From Deltaproteobacteria bacterium (GTDB lineage Bacteria; Desulfobacterota; Desulfuromonadia; Geobacterales; JAJYBI01): a DNA stretch of 64,000 nucleotides. Below, piece by piece: positions 50,643 to 59,240 of this stretch. The notes under the pieces were generated by a model, which was not told the DNA's origin, ran no database searches, and saw nothing but the letters and a program-made list of their open reading frames with translations. The position numbers and the translations under genes were made by a program. Numbering within the stretch: the first letter of the stretch is position 1; each line of letters opens with the position of its first letter. Location: the NCBI GenBank assembly GCA_021779095.1, contig JAJYBI010000007.1:61928-125927 (forward strand), in the 5' to 3' direction.

Positions 50643-52075
50643 GGCTGTACCTCCAGCATGGCGGCGCCGTTGTGCAGGAGCGACACGAGGAACGGTGGCG
50701 GCCAGATTCCCATTACCAGGATGACCCCCATCAGGAGGAGCGGTGGTCCCACCGTCAGGAGACGGTCGCGGTAGTCGGTCGGTTCCAGCCCGTCCGGCGG
50801 CGCGCCCATGACCATGGGGAGCACGGTGAGCGCCATGCCGATGAAGATGATCGCGAGGAAGACGAGGAACAGTGCCCCCACCAGATGCCGGCCGTCGATG
50901 AACGCACTGCTGACGATGGCATATTCGCTGATGAACGGCGAGAAGGGTGGCGAACCGGTGACGGCGATGAACCCCGCCAGGAACAGCCCCCCCGACCAGG
51001 GCAGCCGGGTCAGCGCCCCTTTCACCACGTCGGTGGTCTTGTTGTTGTAGGAACGGTGGATGTTGCCAGAGGAGAGGAACAGCACCCCCTTGGTCAGGCC
51101 GTTGTTGATCAGGTGGAAGAGGGCACCGAAGAGCGCCCCCCGTCCGAGACCGAGCCCGATGGCGAGAATCCCCACATGCTCGACGCTGGAGTAGGCGAGC
51201 ATCCGTTTGAAGTCCGCCTGCCGCGCCATGAAGACGGCGGCGAACGCCATGGAGACGAGCCCCATCCCCACGAGCGCCTGCTGGAAGAACCGGTCTTCCG
51301 CTCCGGACGCCAGGCAGACCTGGTAGACCCGGACGATGGCGAGGAACGCGCAGTTCACGAGCCCCCCCGACAGAAGCGCACCCACCAGCCCCGGTGCCTC
51401 GCCGTAGGCATCCGGCTTCCAGGTGTGGAGCGGGGCGAGCCCCATCTTGGAGCCGAAACCGACGAGCAGAAAGATGGCGGCGGCGTGGAGCCAGGCCGGG
51501 TTCAGTTCGCGGGCGGTCGCCAGAAGCTGCCCCAGGAGCAGGGTCGCCTCGTGATGGGCCAGATAGGTGGAGTAGGCGAGGAAGAGGAGCCCCAGAAGCG
51601 CCAGGGCGATCCCCACGGAACAGATCAAGAGGTATTTCCAGGTCGCCTCGATGGACCGCGCGTTCCGGTTGAAGTAGATGAGCGGCGCCATGGAGACGGT
51701 GGTGGCTTCCACCGCCACCCAGAGCATCCCCAGGTGTTGGGCGATGGTCACCGACGTCATGGCGGAGAGGCAGATGAGGAGGCAGATGCACATCACCCGG
51801 TTGGAACGTTCCCGGCGGTAGGCGAGATAGCCGACGGCGTACCAGGCGCAGACGATGAACAGAAGGGAGATGCTCAGGAGCGTGATCTGTCCCAGCGGGT
51901 CGAGCCAGATCCACCCTTCGGGGGACGGTGCCCGGTCGCTCCCCAGAAGGAGTATGGTCAGGACCGTGTGGGCCGTGGCCACGACCGGGAGGATCAGCGG
52001 ACGCAGCCGGTTGTCCGGGACGATCAGGGCGATAATTGCCCCGAGGAGGGGCAGAAGGACGAGGGTAAACAGCAT
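50639..52075 (-). CDS. ehrD: Ehr complex membrane subunit, NuoN/HyfF-like
   Basis: A 478-aa antiporter-like proton-channel subunit with about 14 membrane helices. The conserved lysine helix appears in FGSKMGLAPLHTWKPDAYGEAP, and the second conserved region in RQADFKRMLAYSSVEHVGI. TGSPPFSPFISEY matches the C-terminal half of HyfF/NuoN proteins. It sits in the inner membrane as one of the ion-pumping arms. It overlaps ehrL by 4 bases and follows ehrC by 4 bases, so the operon is tightly packed. Confidence 0.9.
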   Translation of the reverse strand: MLFTLVLLPLLGAIIALIVPDNRLRPLILPVVATAHTVLTILLLGSDRAPSPEGWIWLDPLGQITLLSISLLFIVCAWYAVGYLAYRRERSNRVMCICLLICLSAMTSVTIAQHLGMLWVAVEATTVSMAPLIYFNRNARSIEATWKYLLICSVGIALALLGLLFLAYSTYLAHHEATLLLGQLLATARELNPAWLHAAAIFLLVGFGSKMGLAPLHTWKPDAYGEAPGLVGALLSGGLVNCAFLAIVRVYQVCLASGAEDRFFQQALVGMGLVSMAFAAVFMARQADFKRMLAYSSVEHVGILAIGLGLGRGALFGALFHLINNGLTKGVLFLSSGNIHRSYNNKTTDVVKGALTRLPWSGGLFLAGFIAVTGSPPFSPFISEYAIVSSAFIDGRHLVGALFLVFLAIIFIGMALTVLPMVMGAPPDGLEPTDYRDRLLTVGPPLLLMGVILVMGIWPPPFLVSLLHNGAAMLEVQP

Positions 52076-52079
52076 CGGG

Positions 52080-52721
52080 CTACTCCTCCTTCAGGGCCCG
52101 CAGCCGGGAGGTGTCGATGGACGAGAACTCGCGGCTGATGTGGTTGATGACGATCCCCATGACGAATATCCCCACCAGGAGGTCCAGGAGCGCGCCCGCC
52201 TCCACCATGGTGGGGAGCGCCTCGGTCAAGAGCATGCCGAAGATGAAGATGCCGTTTTCCAGCACCAGGTAGCCGATTACCTGGGAGATCGCCTTGCTGC
52301 GGGTCGTGAGCAGCAGAAAGCCGGTTAAAAGCGTGGCGATGGAGGCCGGAACGAACAGAAGGTCCCGGTGTTCGGGGGCCAGCGGCAGCTTGTCGGCGAA
52401 GACGAAGGAGAGGGCGGTGAAGAGTGCCCCGAGAAGCAGGGTCGGCACGAATCCCAGGTACGGCTCCACCTCCCGGCGGATATGGGCCTTTTTGACCGCG
52501 CCGATGATGAGGGTCGGGATGACGACCCCCTTGGCGAGGATGATCCCGGCGGTGATGGCGGCGAGATGGCCGGAGAAGGGGTGAATGAGACCGGGGAGGA
52601 TTCCCAGGATCACCCCCTGGATCGCGACGGCGCGGATGCAGAAGATGAGCCGGCTCGATCCGAGCATCACCAGGTTGATCAGCATCACCAGTACGAGCAG
52701 TTGATCGGCGATTGCGTTCAT
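52080..52721 (-). CDS. ehrC: Ehr complex membrane subunit, NuoK/HyfE-like
   Basis: A 213-aa polytopic protein with about six hydrophobic helices, including LVLVMLINLVMLGSS, AITAGIILAKGVVIPTLI and QVIGYLVLENGIFIFGMLL. The last, with its conserved glutamate, corresponds to the NuoK/MrpC-like proton-path helix. HyfE is the closest named relative by size and layout. It lies 2-4 bases from both neighbours in the operon. Confidence 0.87.
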   Translation of the reverse strand: MNAIADQLLVLVMLINLVMLGSSRLIFCIRAVAIQGVILGILPGLIHPFSGHLAAITAGIILAKGVVIPTLIIGAVKKAHIRREVEPYLGFVPTLLLGALFTALSFVFADKLPLAPEHRDLLFVPASIATLLTGFLLLTTRSKAISQVIGYLVLENGIFIFGMLLTEALPTMVEAGALLDLLVGIFVMGIVINHISREFSSIDTSRLRALKEE

Positions 52722-52723
52722 GA

Positions 52724-53632
52724 TTACCTCAACACCAGCAGCATGGAGAATGCAGCGAGGATGGTGGACCCGACCAGAAGCTGGGGGATGCGCACCAGCC
52801 GCAGGCGCGCCATGACCGATTCCACGACCCCGATGGCCACCGCCAGCGCTGCCATGGTGACGACGAAAATCACCCAGTCGACAAGCGCGTTCCCGGTGGC
52901 GAGGGGAATGGCGACGTTGGCAAACAGCGCCCCGAGGACGAACAGCTTCAGCGCCGCACCGTAGAGGATCATCCCGAAGGCGGGACCGCTGTGGTCGAGG
53001 ACCATCACCTCGTGGATCATGGTCAGCTCCAGGTGGGTGGTGGGATCGTCGAACGGGATACGGCAGTTCTCCGCCAGAAGGATGATGAAGAGCGCCCCGA
53101 TGAGGAGCAGCATGCTGGCACCGGTGGCGAGCCAGCCGGCGGGAGTGGTGTGGGTCAGGATCGTGGAGAGCGACAGGGAGCCGCTCGTCCTCGCCAGGGT
53201 GATCAGCGCGATGAACAGGGTCGGTTCCGCCAGGCAGGAGAAGGTCACCTCGCGGGCCGCCCCCATCCCCTCGAAACTGGAGCCGGTGTCCAGGGCCGCG
53301 ATGGTGGTGAAGAACCGCGCCAGGCCGAACAGGTAGGCGAACAGGATCAGGTCGCCGTTGAAGGAGACCGGCGCCGCATGGCGTCCCAGCGGTATCAGCA
53401 GCGCGGCGACGAGCGTTGCGGACAGTGTCACCACGGGACCGGCGCGGAAGACCCAGGTGGTGGTCTCGCTGAAGACCGACCCCTTGCGGACGAGCTTGAT
53501 CAGGTCGTAATACGGCTGGAGAAACGGCGCCCCGACCCGGCCGGCGAACGCCGCCTTGGTCTTGCCGATGATCCCCAGCAAGAGCGGGGGGAAGAGAAGC
53601 GTCAGGGCACAGTGTATGATGATGTCTGTCAT
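52724..53632 (-). CDS. ehrB: Ehr complex membrane subunit, NuoH/HyfC-like
   Basis: A 302-aa subunit with about eight helices that anchors the hydrophilic arm to the membrane. NuoH/HyfC marks: KTKAAFAGRVGAPFLQPYYDLIKL near the N-terminus (the quinone-site loop), ALDTGSSFEGMGAAREVTFS and ENCRIPFDDPTTHLELTMIHE. The start ATG at 53632 has GAGGT eight bases upstream; a TTG three codons earlier is an alternative. Confidence 0.92.
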   Translation of the reverse strand: MTDIIIHCALTLLFPPLLLGIIGKTKAAFAGRVGAPFLQPYYDLIKLVRKGSVFSETTTWVFRAGPVVTLSATLVAALLIPLGRHAAPVSFNGDLILFAYLFGLARFFTTIAALDTGSSFEGMGAAREVTFSCLAEPTLFIALITLARTSGSLSLSTILTHTTPAGWLATGASMLLLIGALFIILLAENCRIPFDDPTTHLELTMIHEVMVLDHSGPAFGMILYGAALKLFVLGALFANVAIPLATGNALVDWVIFVVTMAALAVAIGVVESVMARLRLVRIPQLLVGSTILAAFSMLLVLR

Positions 53633-53666
53633 GGGTGCCAACCTCGATCGAACATCGGTATCGCCT

Positions 53667-55652
53667 CTAATGAACCCAGAGCATCAGGACGAAGAGGGTC
53701 GCCACGATGTACAGGACGTATATGTGCAGATGACCGTGCTGCAGCCGGCGCACGTAGGAAAACGCCTGTCCCGCACCGTGAAAGGCGGGGGTCAGGACCC
53801 GGTCCAGGATGGTCTCCGTCACCCCGTAGGTAAAACGGGCGTCACGGGGAAACGTCGAGCCGCCGATCGACGGTCGGCGGCGCAACGGCGCGACGATCGC
53901 TCCCAGCTGGTTTACCGCGAGCTCGCTGAATGAGGAGCCGGTGTACTGCATCCGTGTGGTCGGCGCCAGGTAGCCGCACCCCCAGGTAGCGCCGACGGCG
54001 CGGGGAGACCGTTGCAGGCGGACACGGTACCACCAGGCGACGGCGAGGGCGGTCGATACGAGCGTCACGTTGACCGCCGCAAGGGGGAGCAGCGGCACCT
54101 GGCTACCGATGCCCGCCACCAGACCGGCCGGCACGGCGCCGTACTGTTCGATCGCCGGCGCGACGAGCCCGAGCAGGAGCGGCGGGGCCATCCCGCCGGT
54201 CAGGCAGCCGATTGTCAGGAGCGCCATCGCGCCGGTCATCGGCCGCCCCGCCTCGTGGGCCGCCGCGGCGCCATCGGAGCGGGGACTGCCGAGAAACACT
54301 ATACCGTATAGTTTCACGAATGTAATGACCGCCATACCCCCCACGAGCGCCAGCACCGGTACTATCAGCGCCGGCAGGGGGAGCGGGTCGGTGATGCCGT
54401 CACGGAAGGCGCCGACGTAGAGGAAGAGCTCCCCCACGAAGCCGTTCAGGGGGGGCAGCCCGCAGATGGCGATGGAACCGGTGAAAAAGAGGAGTGCGGT
54501 GGCCGGCATCCGCCGGGCGAGCCCCCCCATCCGGTCGATCTCGCGGCTGCCGGTGCCGTGGATGATCGCGCCGCTTCCCATGAAGAGAAGCGACTTGAAC
54601 AGTCCGTGGTTGAGGATATGGATGAAGGCGCCGGCGAGACCGCATACCGTGAGGAAGGGGGACCGGATCTGCATCCCCACGAGCGCGAGACCAATGCCGA
54701 TGAAGACGATGCCGATGTTCTCGATGCTGCTGCAGGCCAGAAGCCGTTTCAGGTCGCGCTGGCCGCTCGCCTGGGCGATCCCTCCCAGCGCCGAAGAGGC
54801 CCCGAGTGCAAGGACGAGCCAGCCGACCCAGGCGGGGACGGCGACGAAGAACGACAGGGTCCGGAGGATGCCGTAGACTCCCATCTTCAGCATGATGCCT
54901 GACATGATGGCGGAGACGTGGCTCGGCGCATTGGCGTGGGCGCCGGGGAGCCAGAAGTGCAACGGCATGATCCCCGCCTTGCCGCCGAATCCGAACAGGG
55001 CGGCCGCGATCATGATCGCGGCGTACGGGACCGTTGAAGGCAGCGAATGGGGTGCCGGGAAGACGAAGCTGCCGGTGTCGCCGCACAGAAGTGCGAAGAG
55101 AGCGAAAAGCGCCATGGTGCCGACATGGGTGGCGAAGAGGTAGACGATGCCGACCCGCTGCACCTCCGCCCCCTCCCGTTCCACCGTCAGCAGGAAGTAT
55201 GCGGTGATGGCCATCACCTCCCACGACATGAGGAACAGCACGCCGTTGCGCGCCAGTACCACCATCACCATGGACGAGGTGAACAGCCCGAGGAAGAATG
55301 ACAGCTGTCCCGCGCCGCGTTGCCTGCCGGCGGGCCAGTAGGCAAGGGCATAGACAGAGGCACAGCCGGTGACGAGGAACAGGGGGATGAGGAACAGGGC
55401 GGAGAGGTGGTCGGCGCCGAGAAGCGCCGGACCGAACGGCAGGGTCCAGTCGATCTGCCAGGTGGCGGCCGGACTGCCGGTGAAGAGACCTGCGATGGCG
55501 CACTCTCCCAGGATCGAGGCGCAGACGGCAATGAAGGCGCCGCATCGCTGGCCGAGGGCGGGGCGCCGCAGAAGCAGACCGGGAACTCCCGATACGGCCA
55601 GGAGGGCCGCTGCAACCAGGAGATACGCCGTCGGTTCTAGGGAGATGCTCAC
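53667..55652 (-). CDS. ehrA: Ehr complex membrane subunit, NuoL/HyfB-like (first copy)
   Basis: A 661-aa antiporter-like subunit with about 15 helices and the extended NuoL-type C-terminus. Conserved blocks: LFLMSWEVMAITAYFL, FGFGGKAGIMPLHFWLPGAHANAPSHVSAIMSG with the pump lysine, KRLLACSSIENIGI and GLPPLNGFVGELFLY. It is first in the minus-strand operon. The start is taken as GTG 55652, with GAGG upstream; GTG 55664 is possible. A closely similar protein is encoded at 57123-59120 on the other strand. Confidence 0.92.
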   Translation of the reverse strand: MSISLEPTAYLLVAAALLAVSGVPGLLLRRPALGQRCGAFIAVCASILGECAIAGLFTGSPAATWQIDWTLPFGPALLGADHLSALFLIPLFLVTGCASVYALAYWPAGRQRGAGQLSFFLGLFTSSMVMVVLARNGVLFLMSWEVMAITAYFLLTVEREGAEVQRVGIVYLFATHVGTMALFALFALLCGDTGSFVFPAPHSLPSTVPYAAIMIAAALFGFGGKAGIMPLHFWLPGAHANAPSHVSAIMSGIMLKMGVYGILRTLSFFVAVPAWVGWLVLALGASSALGGIAQASGQRDLKRLLACSSIENIGIVFIGIGLALVGMQIRSPFLTVCGLAGAFIHILNHGLFKSLLFMGSGAIIHGTGSREIDRMGGLARRMPATALLFFTGSIAICGLPPLNGFVGELFLYVGAFRDGITDPLPLPALIVPVLALVGGMAVITFVKLYGIVFLGSPRSDGAAAAHEAGRPMTGAMALLTIGCLTGGMAPPLLLGLVAPAIEQYGAVPAGLVAGIGSQVPLLPLAAVNVTLVSTALAVAWWYRVRLQRSPRAVGATWGCGYLAPTTRMQYTGSSFSELAVNQLGAIVAPLRRRPSIGGSTFPRDARFTYGVTETILDRVLTPAFHGAGQAFSYVRRLQHGHLHIYVLYIVATLFVLMLWVH

Positions 55653-55837
55653 TACATGCCTCACAACTACCGGGCCCGGGGAAGGGGAAAATGACGTGTG
55701 TTAATATGTTGTTGTCTTTTTATGTGTTGTAAATAAATAAAACACGTGATAAAAATATATGGCATATGATTTCATACGTCAATAGAATTGTGTAACAGTA
55801 TTGTGTATACATGCACATAGCGAGGTGGAGTGTTATA
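55653..55837. promoter_or_regulatory. Divergent AT-rich regulatory region between ehrA and mazE-like
   Basis: 185 bp, strikingly AT-rich between 55690 and 55810 in an otherwise GC-rich area. It must hold the promoters for the ehr operon (left) and the toxin-antitoxin genes (right). A palindrome TGTATACA lies at 55804-55811, within TGTG...CACA; it is a possible operator for autoregulation by the antitoxin. I cannot fix exact -35/-10 boxes. Confidence 0.4.
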
Positions 55838-56074
55838 ATGCCCAATACGCGACTCAACATCACCCTGCCGACCCCGATCGTGGACGACATCAAATCGCTG
55901 TACGGCCAACGGGGGGTGAGCCAGTTCCTGGAGGAGGCGGCGAGGGAGAAGCTCGAAGCCGTCAAGAAGAAGGCGTACAAGGGGCTCATCGAGGGGTACC
56001 AGTCCACCGCCGAGGAGACGAAAGAGGTCCTCAAGCGGTTCGAGGCGGCCGCGACGGAGGATCGCGATGTTTAA
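55838..56074 (+). CDS. MazE-type antitoxin
   Basis: A 78-aa protein whose N-terminus (RLNITLPTPIVDDIKSLYGQRGVSQFLEEAAREKLEA) reads as a ribbon-helix-helix DNA-binding domain, followed by an acidic helical tail (TEDRDV end) that would wrap the toxin. It overlaps the MazF-like toxin gene by 8 bases, the usual antitoxin-first layout. The start at 55838 has GAGGTGGAG upstream. It probably represses its own promoter. Confidence 0.85.
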   Translation: MPNTRLNITLPTPIVDDIKSLYGQRGVSQFLEEAAREKLEAVKKKAYKGLIEGYQSTAEETKEVLKRFEAAATEDRDV

Positions 56075-56435
56075 GCGGGGCGGCATCTACGCGGTCAACC
56101 TTCCCCACCTGGAGGTACAGTCGGAGCCGGATATCTGTCCCTGCCTGGTGGTGAGCAACAACATCAGCAACGAATACTCGCCGGTGGTGACCATCATTCC
56201 GCTGAGCTTCACCCGTCTGGAGAAGATCTACGAGTTCGAGACCCTGCTCCCCGCGGCCGGGACCGGGCTGGTGAGGGACGCGAAGATAAGCTCCCACATC
56301 CTCATCACCATCGACAAGACCAACGTGGTGGGAGAACGGCTCGGTTTTCTCACCAGATCGCTCATGACCCAGGTCGAAAAGGCGCTTCTCCTGCAGCTCG
56401 GTTTCGAGGACGCCCCGACCTTTACCAAAGGATGA
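56067..56435 (+). CDS. MazF/PemK-family endoribonuclease toxin
   Basis: A 122-aa protein of the MazF/PemK beta-barrel fold. The N-terminus FKRGGIYAVNLP is the typical KRGDIYWVDLP-like start. A central proline-flanked strand CLVVSNN and TIIPLSF follow, then SSHILITIDKTNV, which corresponds to the catalytic R/S-T strand of MazF. It would cleave mRNA at short sequences when freed from the antitoxin. It ends 4 bases before the HTH-PTS gene. Confidence 0.88.
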   Translation: MFKRGGIYAVNLPHLEVQSEPDICPCLVVSNNISNEYSPVVTIIPLSFTRLEKIYEFETLLPAAGTGLVRDAKISSHILITIDKTNVVGERLGFLTRSLMTQVEKALLLQLGFEDAPTFTKG

Positions 56436-56439
56436 ACCG

Positions 56440-57126
56440 ATGCTGCTTGAACCGGCCGAGGCCGCACAGGCCCTGAACGTCGACGAAAGGACCGTCGTCC
56501 GCTGGATACGGAAAGACAACCTGCCGGCGGAGCAGATCCAGGGGGACTACCGGATCAACCCGGTGGATCTCCTGGAATGGGCCACCGATCGCGGCATCAA
56601 GGTGAACCCCGCCCTCTACAAGATGCCCGATGCGGACGACCGTCCGCTCCCCTCCTTGAGCCAGGCGCTGGAAGCGGGCGGCATCCACTGCGCCTTCCCG
56701 GGGGACGACAAGGAGTCGGTACTGCGTAACGTGGTGGCAACGCTGGAGCTGCCGCCGGAGATCGACCCGGAGTTCATCCTCCAGGTGCTGCTCGCGCGGG
56801 AGGCGATGGGGACCACCGCCGTGGGCGACGGGATCGCCATTCCCCACGTGCGCAACCCGATCCTCGTGCAGCTCCCGGTGCCGAAGGTCGCGCTCAGCTT
56901 CCTCCGCCGGCCGGTGGACTTCGGCGCCCTGGACGGCAGACCGGTGCAGATCCTCTTCACCATCATATCCCCCACCATCCGGATGCACCTGCACCTCCTG
57001 TCCAAGCTCGCATACTGTCTGCGGGACGAACGGCTGCGTGGCATCCTCGGTACCCAGTGCAATGCCGAGGCGATCATGGCGGCGGTTCGGGAGATCGAGC
57101 AGGATATCGGCAAGGGGGGGACATGA
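56440..57126 (+). CDS. HTH plus PTS EIIA (PtsN-like) fusion protein
   Basis: A 228-aa two-domain protein. Residues about 1-55 form an excisionase/MerR-like helix-turn-helix (LEPAEAAQALNVDERTVVRWIRKDNLPAEQI). Residues about 80-225 form a PtsN-type EIIA domain with the phosphorylatable histidine in GIAIPHVRNP. It could couple phosphorylation state to regulation of the divergent ehr genes, but that is inferred from position. It overlaps the second NuoL-like gene by 4 bases (ATGA). Confidence 0.87.
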   Translation: MLLEPAEAAQALNVDERTVVRWIRKDNLPAEQIQGDYRINPVDLLEWATDRGIKVNPALYKMPDADDRPLPSLSQALEAGGIHCAFPGDDKESVLRNVVATLELPPEIDPEFILQVLLAREAMGTTAVGDGIAIPHVRNPILVQLPVPKVALSFLRRPVDFGALDGRPVQILFTIISPTIRMHLHLLSKLAYCLRDERLRGILGTQCNAEAIMAAVREIEQDIGKGGT

Positions 57127-59120
57127 CCGACGCCACCCTGCCGGCGTTGCTCCTTCTGGGGGCGGCATGGGCCTTCGCCCTGTCCGGCACGCCGATGCTG
57201 GTCCGCCGACTGGACCCGGCGACCGGCCAGCGTCTCGCGGCGTACGTTATGTCGGCTGCGTCGCTCGCCGGTCTCGTCGGCGCGCTCCTCACGCTCATAA
57301 ACCAGACCCGGACCACCTTCCTCCCTGACTGGCCGTTCCCCTTCGGTCCCGCTTCCGTGGGCGTCGACCCGCTCACCGCCTTCTTCGCCATACCCGTACT
57401 GATCGTCGCCGCCTGCGGCAGCGTCTACGCCCTGGAATACTGGCCGGCCCGGGACAACCCCCGTACCGTGCGCAAGCTCACCTGTTTCTTCGGCATCCTG
57501 GCCGCCACCATGCTGTTCGTGCTCGTGGCGCGATCCGCCGGCGTCTTTCTCATCTCTTGGGAGGTCATGGCGCTGGCCGCCTATGTCGCCATCACCGCCG
57601 ACGACCACACCCCGGCGGTGCGCGATGCCGGCACCCTCTACCTCATCTGTACCCACATCGGCACCCTGGCGCTCTTCGCCCTGTTCGCCCTGTTGAAGGA
57701 GATGTCCGGCGGCTTCGGTTTTCCCGCCTCAGGCACCCTTTCCGCGGTCCAACCTGCCGCCGCGGCGATCTTTCTCCTGGCACTTCTGGGGTTCGGGGTG
57801 AAGGCGGGGATCATGCCGCTGCACGTCTGGCTCCCGTCGGCCCACGCCAACGCGCCGAGCCACGTCTCCGCCATCATGTCCGGCGTCATCCTGAAGATCG
57901 GCATCTACGGCCTCGTGCGCACCCTGTCGTTTTTCACCGGAGTGCCGCTCTGGTGGGGGCTTGTGATTCTCGCCCTCGGCATCGTCTCGGGGATCGGCGG
58001 CGTCCTCTTCGCCCTGGGGCAGCACGACATAAAAAGGCTCCTCGCCTATCACAGCATCGAGAACATCGGCATCATCTGCATGGGGATCGGCACCGCGCTC
58101 ATCGGCACGACCCTCGGCTCGCCGCTCCTCGTCCTGTTCGGCATGGCCGGTGCGCTCCTCCATGTGCTGAACCACGCCACCTTCAAGGCGCTCCTCTTTC
58201 TCGGGGCCGGTTCCGTCATCCATGCGGTCGGCACCCGCGAGATCGACCGGATGGGGGGGCTCCTGCGCCTGCTCCCCTGGACCTCCGCGGCATTCCTCGT
58301 CGGGGCCGTCGCCATCTGCGGCCTGCCCCCCCTGAACGGTTTCGTCAGCGAACTCCTCATCTACCTCGGCTTCTTCACCGGCGCCGTGCGCCACACCGGC
58401 GGCGGCGCCGTCGGCCTCGCCCTGGCGGCGCCGGCCCTGGCGCTGGTGGGAGGGCTGGCCGTTGCCTGCTTTGTGAAGGTCTACGGCGTCGTCTTTCTCG
58501 GCGTACCCCGCGATACTTCCCTCCGTACTCCCCACGAGGCGGGGTGGAGGATGCTTGTTCCCATGGGGTTCCTGGCGGCGGTCTGCTGTACTGTCGGTCT
58601 TGCACCGTCCGCGGTTGCGCCGCTTCTGGATGCGGCACTGGGGAGCTTCCTGCCGGCGTGGACGGCAATGCCGTCCGTGACGGCGTATGTGCCGTTCCCG
58701 ATGGTGTCCGTCCTTGCCGCCTCGCTCCTTCTCCTGACGGTGGTATGCGTCTGGTGGTACCGACGCAGGCTGCAGCAGGCGCCCGTCGCCGCGTCCGTTA
58801 CCTGGGGGTGCGGCTACCTCGCCCCGACCCCTCGGATGCAGTACAGCGCCTCCTCCTTTGCCGGGATGCTGACGGACCTTTTCGCCGACCTTCTGCGTCC
58901 CGATCTCCACCCCCCGACGTTGCGCGGTCCTTACCCGAAACCGGCCCGGTTTGAAAGCCATCTTCCCGAAACGGTCCTGGAACGGGTCTATCAGCCGCTC
59001 CTGCAACGCGCCTACCAGAAGATCCTTCCCGTTCGCCGGCTCCAGCACGGCCAGCTTCACCTCTACATACTCTATATCTTCGTGACCCTCGTGGTGCTCA
59101 TCGCTATCAGCCTGCCGTAG
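57123..59120 (+). CDS. ehrA: Ehr complex membrane subunit, NuoL/HyfB-like (second copy)
   Basis: A 665-aa paralogue of the first ehrA, on the opposite strand. The same blocks are found: LISWEVMALAAYVAITADDH, FGVKAGIMPLHVWLPSAHANAPSHVSAIMSG, KRLLAYHSIENIGI and GLPPLNGFVSELLIYLG. The C-terminus RRLQHGQLHLYILYIFVTLVVLI is nearly the same as in the first copy. It may provide a second ion-pumping arm or an alternative subunit. The start ATG at 57123 overlaps the HTH-PTS stop. A short GC hairpin without a T tract follows at about 59123-59137. Confidence 0.92.
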   Translation: MTDATLPALLLLGAAWAFALSGTPMLVRRLDPATGQRLAAYVMSAASLAGLVGALLTLINQTRTTFLPDWPFPFGPASVGVDPLTAFFAIPVLIVAACGSVYALEYWPARDNPRTVRKLTCFFGILAATMLFVLVARSAGVFLISWEVMALAAYVAITADDHTPAVRDAGTLYLICTHIGTLALFALFALLKEMSGGFGFPASGTLSAVQPAAAAIFLLALLGFGVKAGIMPLHVWLPSAHANAPSHVSAIMSGVILKIGIYGLVRTLSFFTGVPLWWGLVILALGIVSGIGGVLFALGQHDIKRLLAYHSIENIGIICMGIGTALIGTTLGSPLLVLFGMAGALLHVLNHATFKALLFLGAGSVIHAVGTREIDRMGGLLRLLPWTSAAFLVGAVAICGLPPLNGFVSELLIYLGFFTGAVRHTGGGAVGLALAAPALALVGGLAVACFVKVYGVVFLGVPRDTSLRTPHEAGWRMLVPMGFLAAVCCTVGLAPSAVAPLLDAALGSFLPAWTAMPSVTAYVPFPMVSVLAASLLLLTVVCVWWYRRRLQQAPVAASVTWGCGYLAPTPRMQYSASSFAGMLTDLFADLLRPDLHPPTLRGPYPKPARFESHLPETVLERVYQPLLQRAYQKILPVRRLQHGQLHLYILYIFVTLVVLIAISLP

Positions 59121-59240
59121 CCGCGGGCGACGGCCCGCTTCCGTGCCGCACCCTCCTGGTTTCGTAATTGTTAAAATGTGTTGAATTGTGTGTCGTCCAC
59201 GGTACTATCTTTGCGTATAAGAAAGGTCTGGAGGTAACGT

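Noticed and set aside
49122..51914. 930-codon frame as one giant fusion protein
   Set aside because: The first 400 codons are a shadow of the NuoN-like gene; a GTG with GGAGGT at 50642 starts the real large subunit.
48354..55652. Calling the operon a [NiFe] hydrogenase or formate hydrogenlyase
   Set aside because: The large subunit lacks the nickel-binding cysteine pairs, so hydrogenase activity is not supported.
59122..59137. GC hairpin after the second NuoL-like gene as a terminator
   Set aside because: Six-base stem but no T tract follows.
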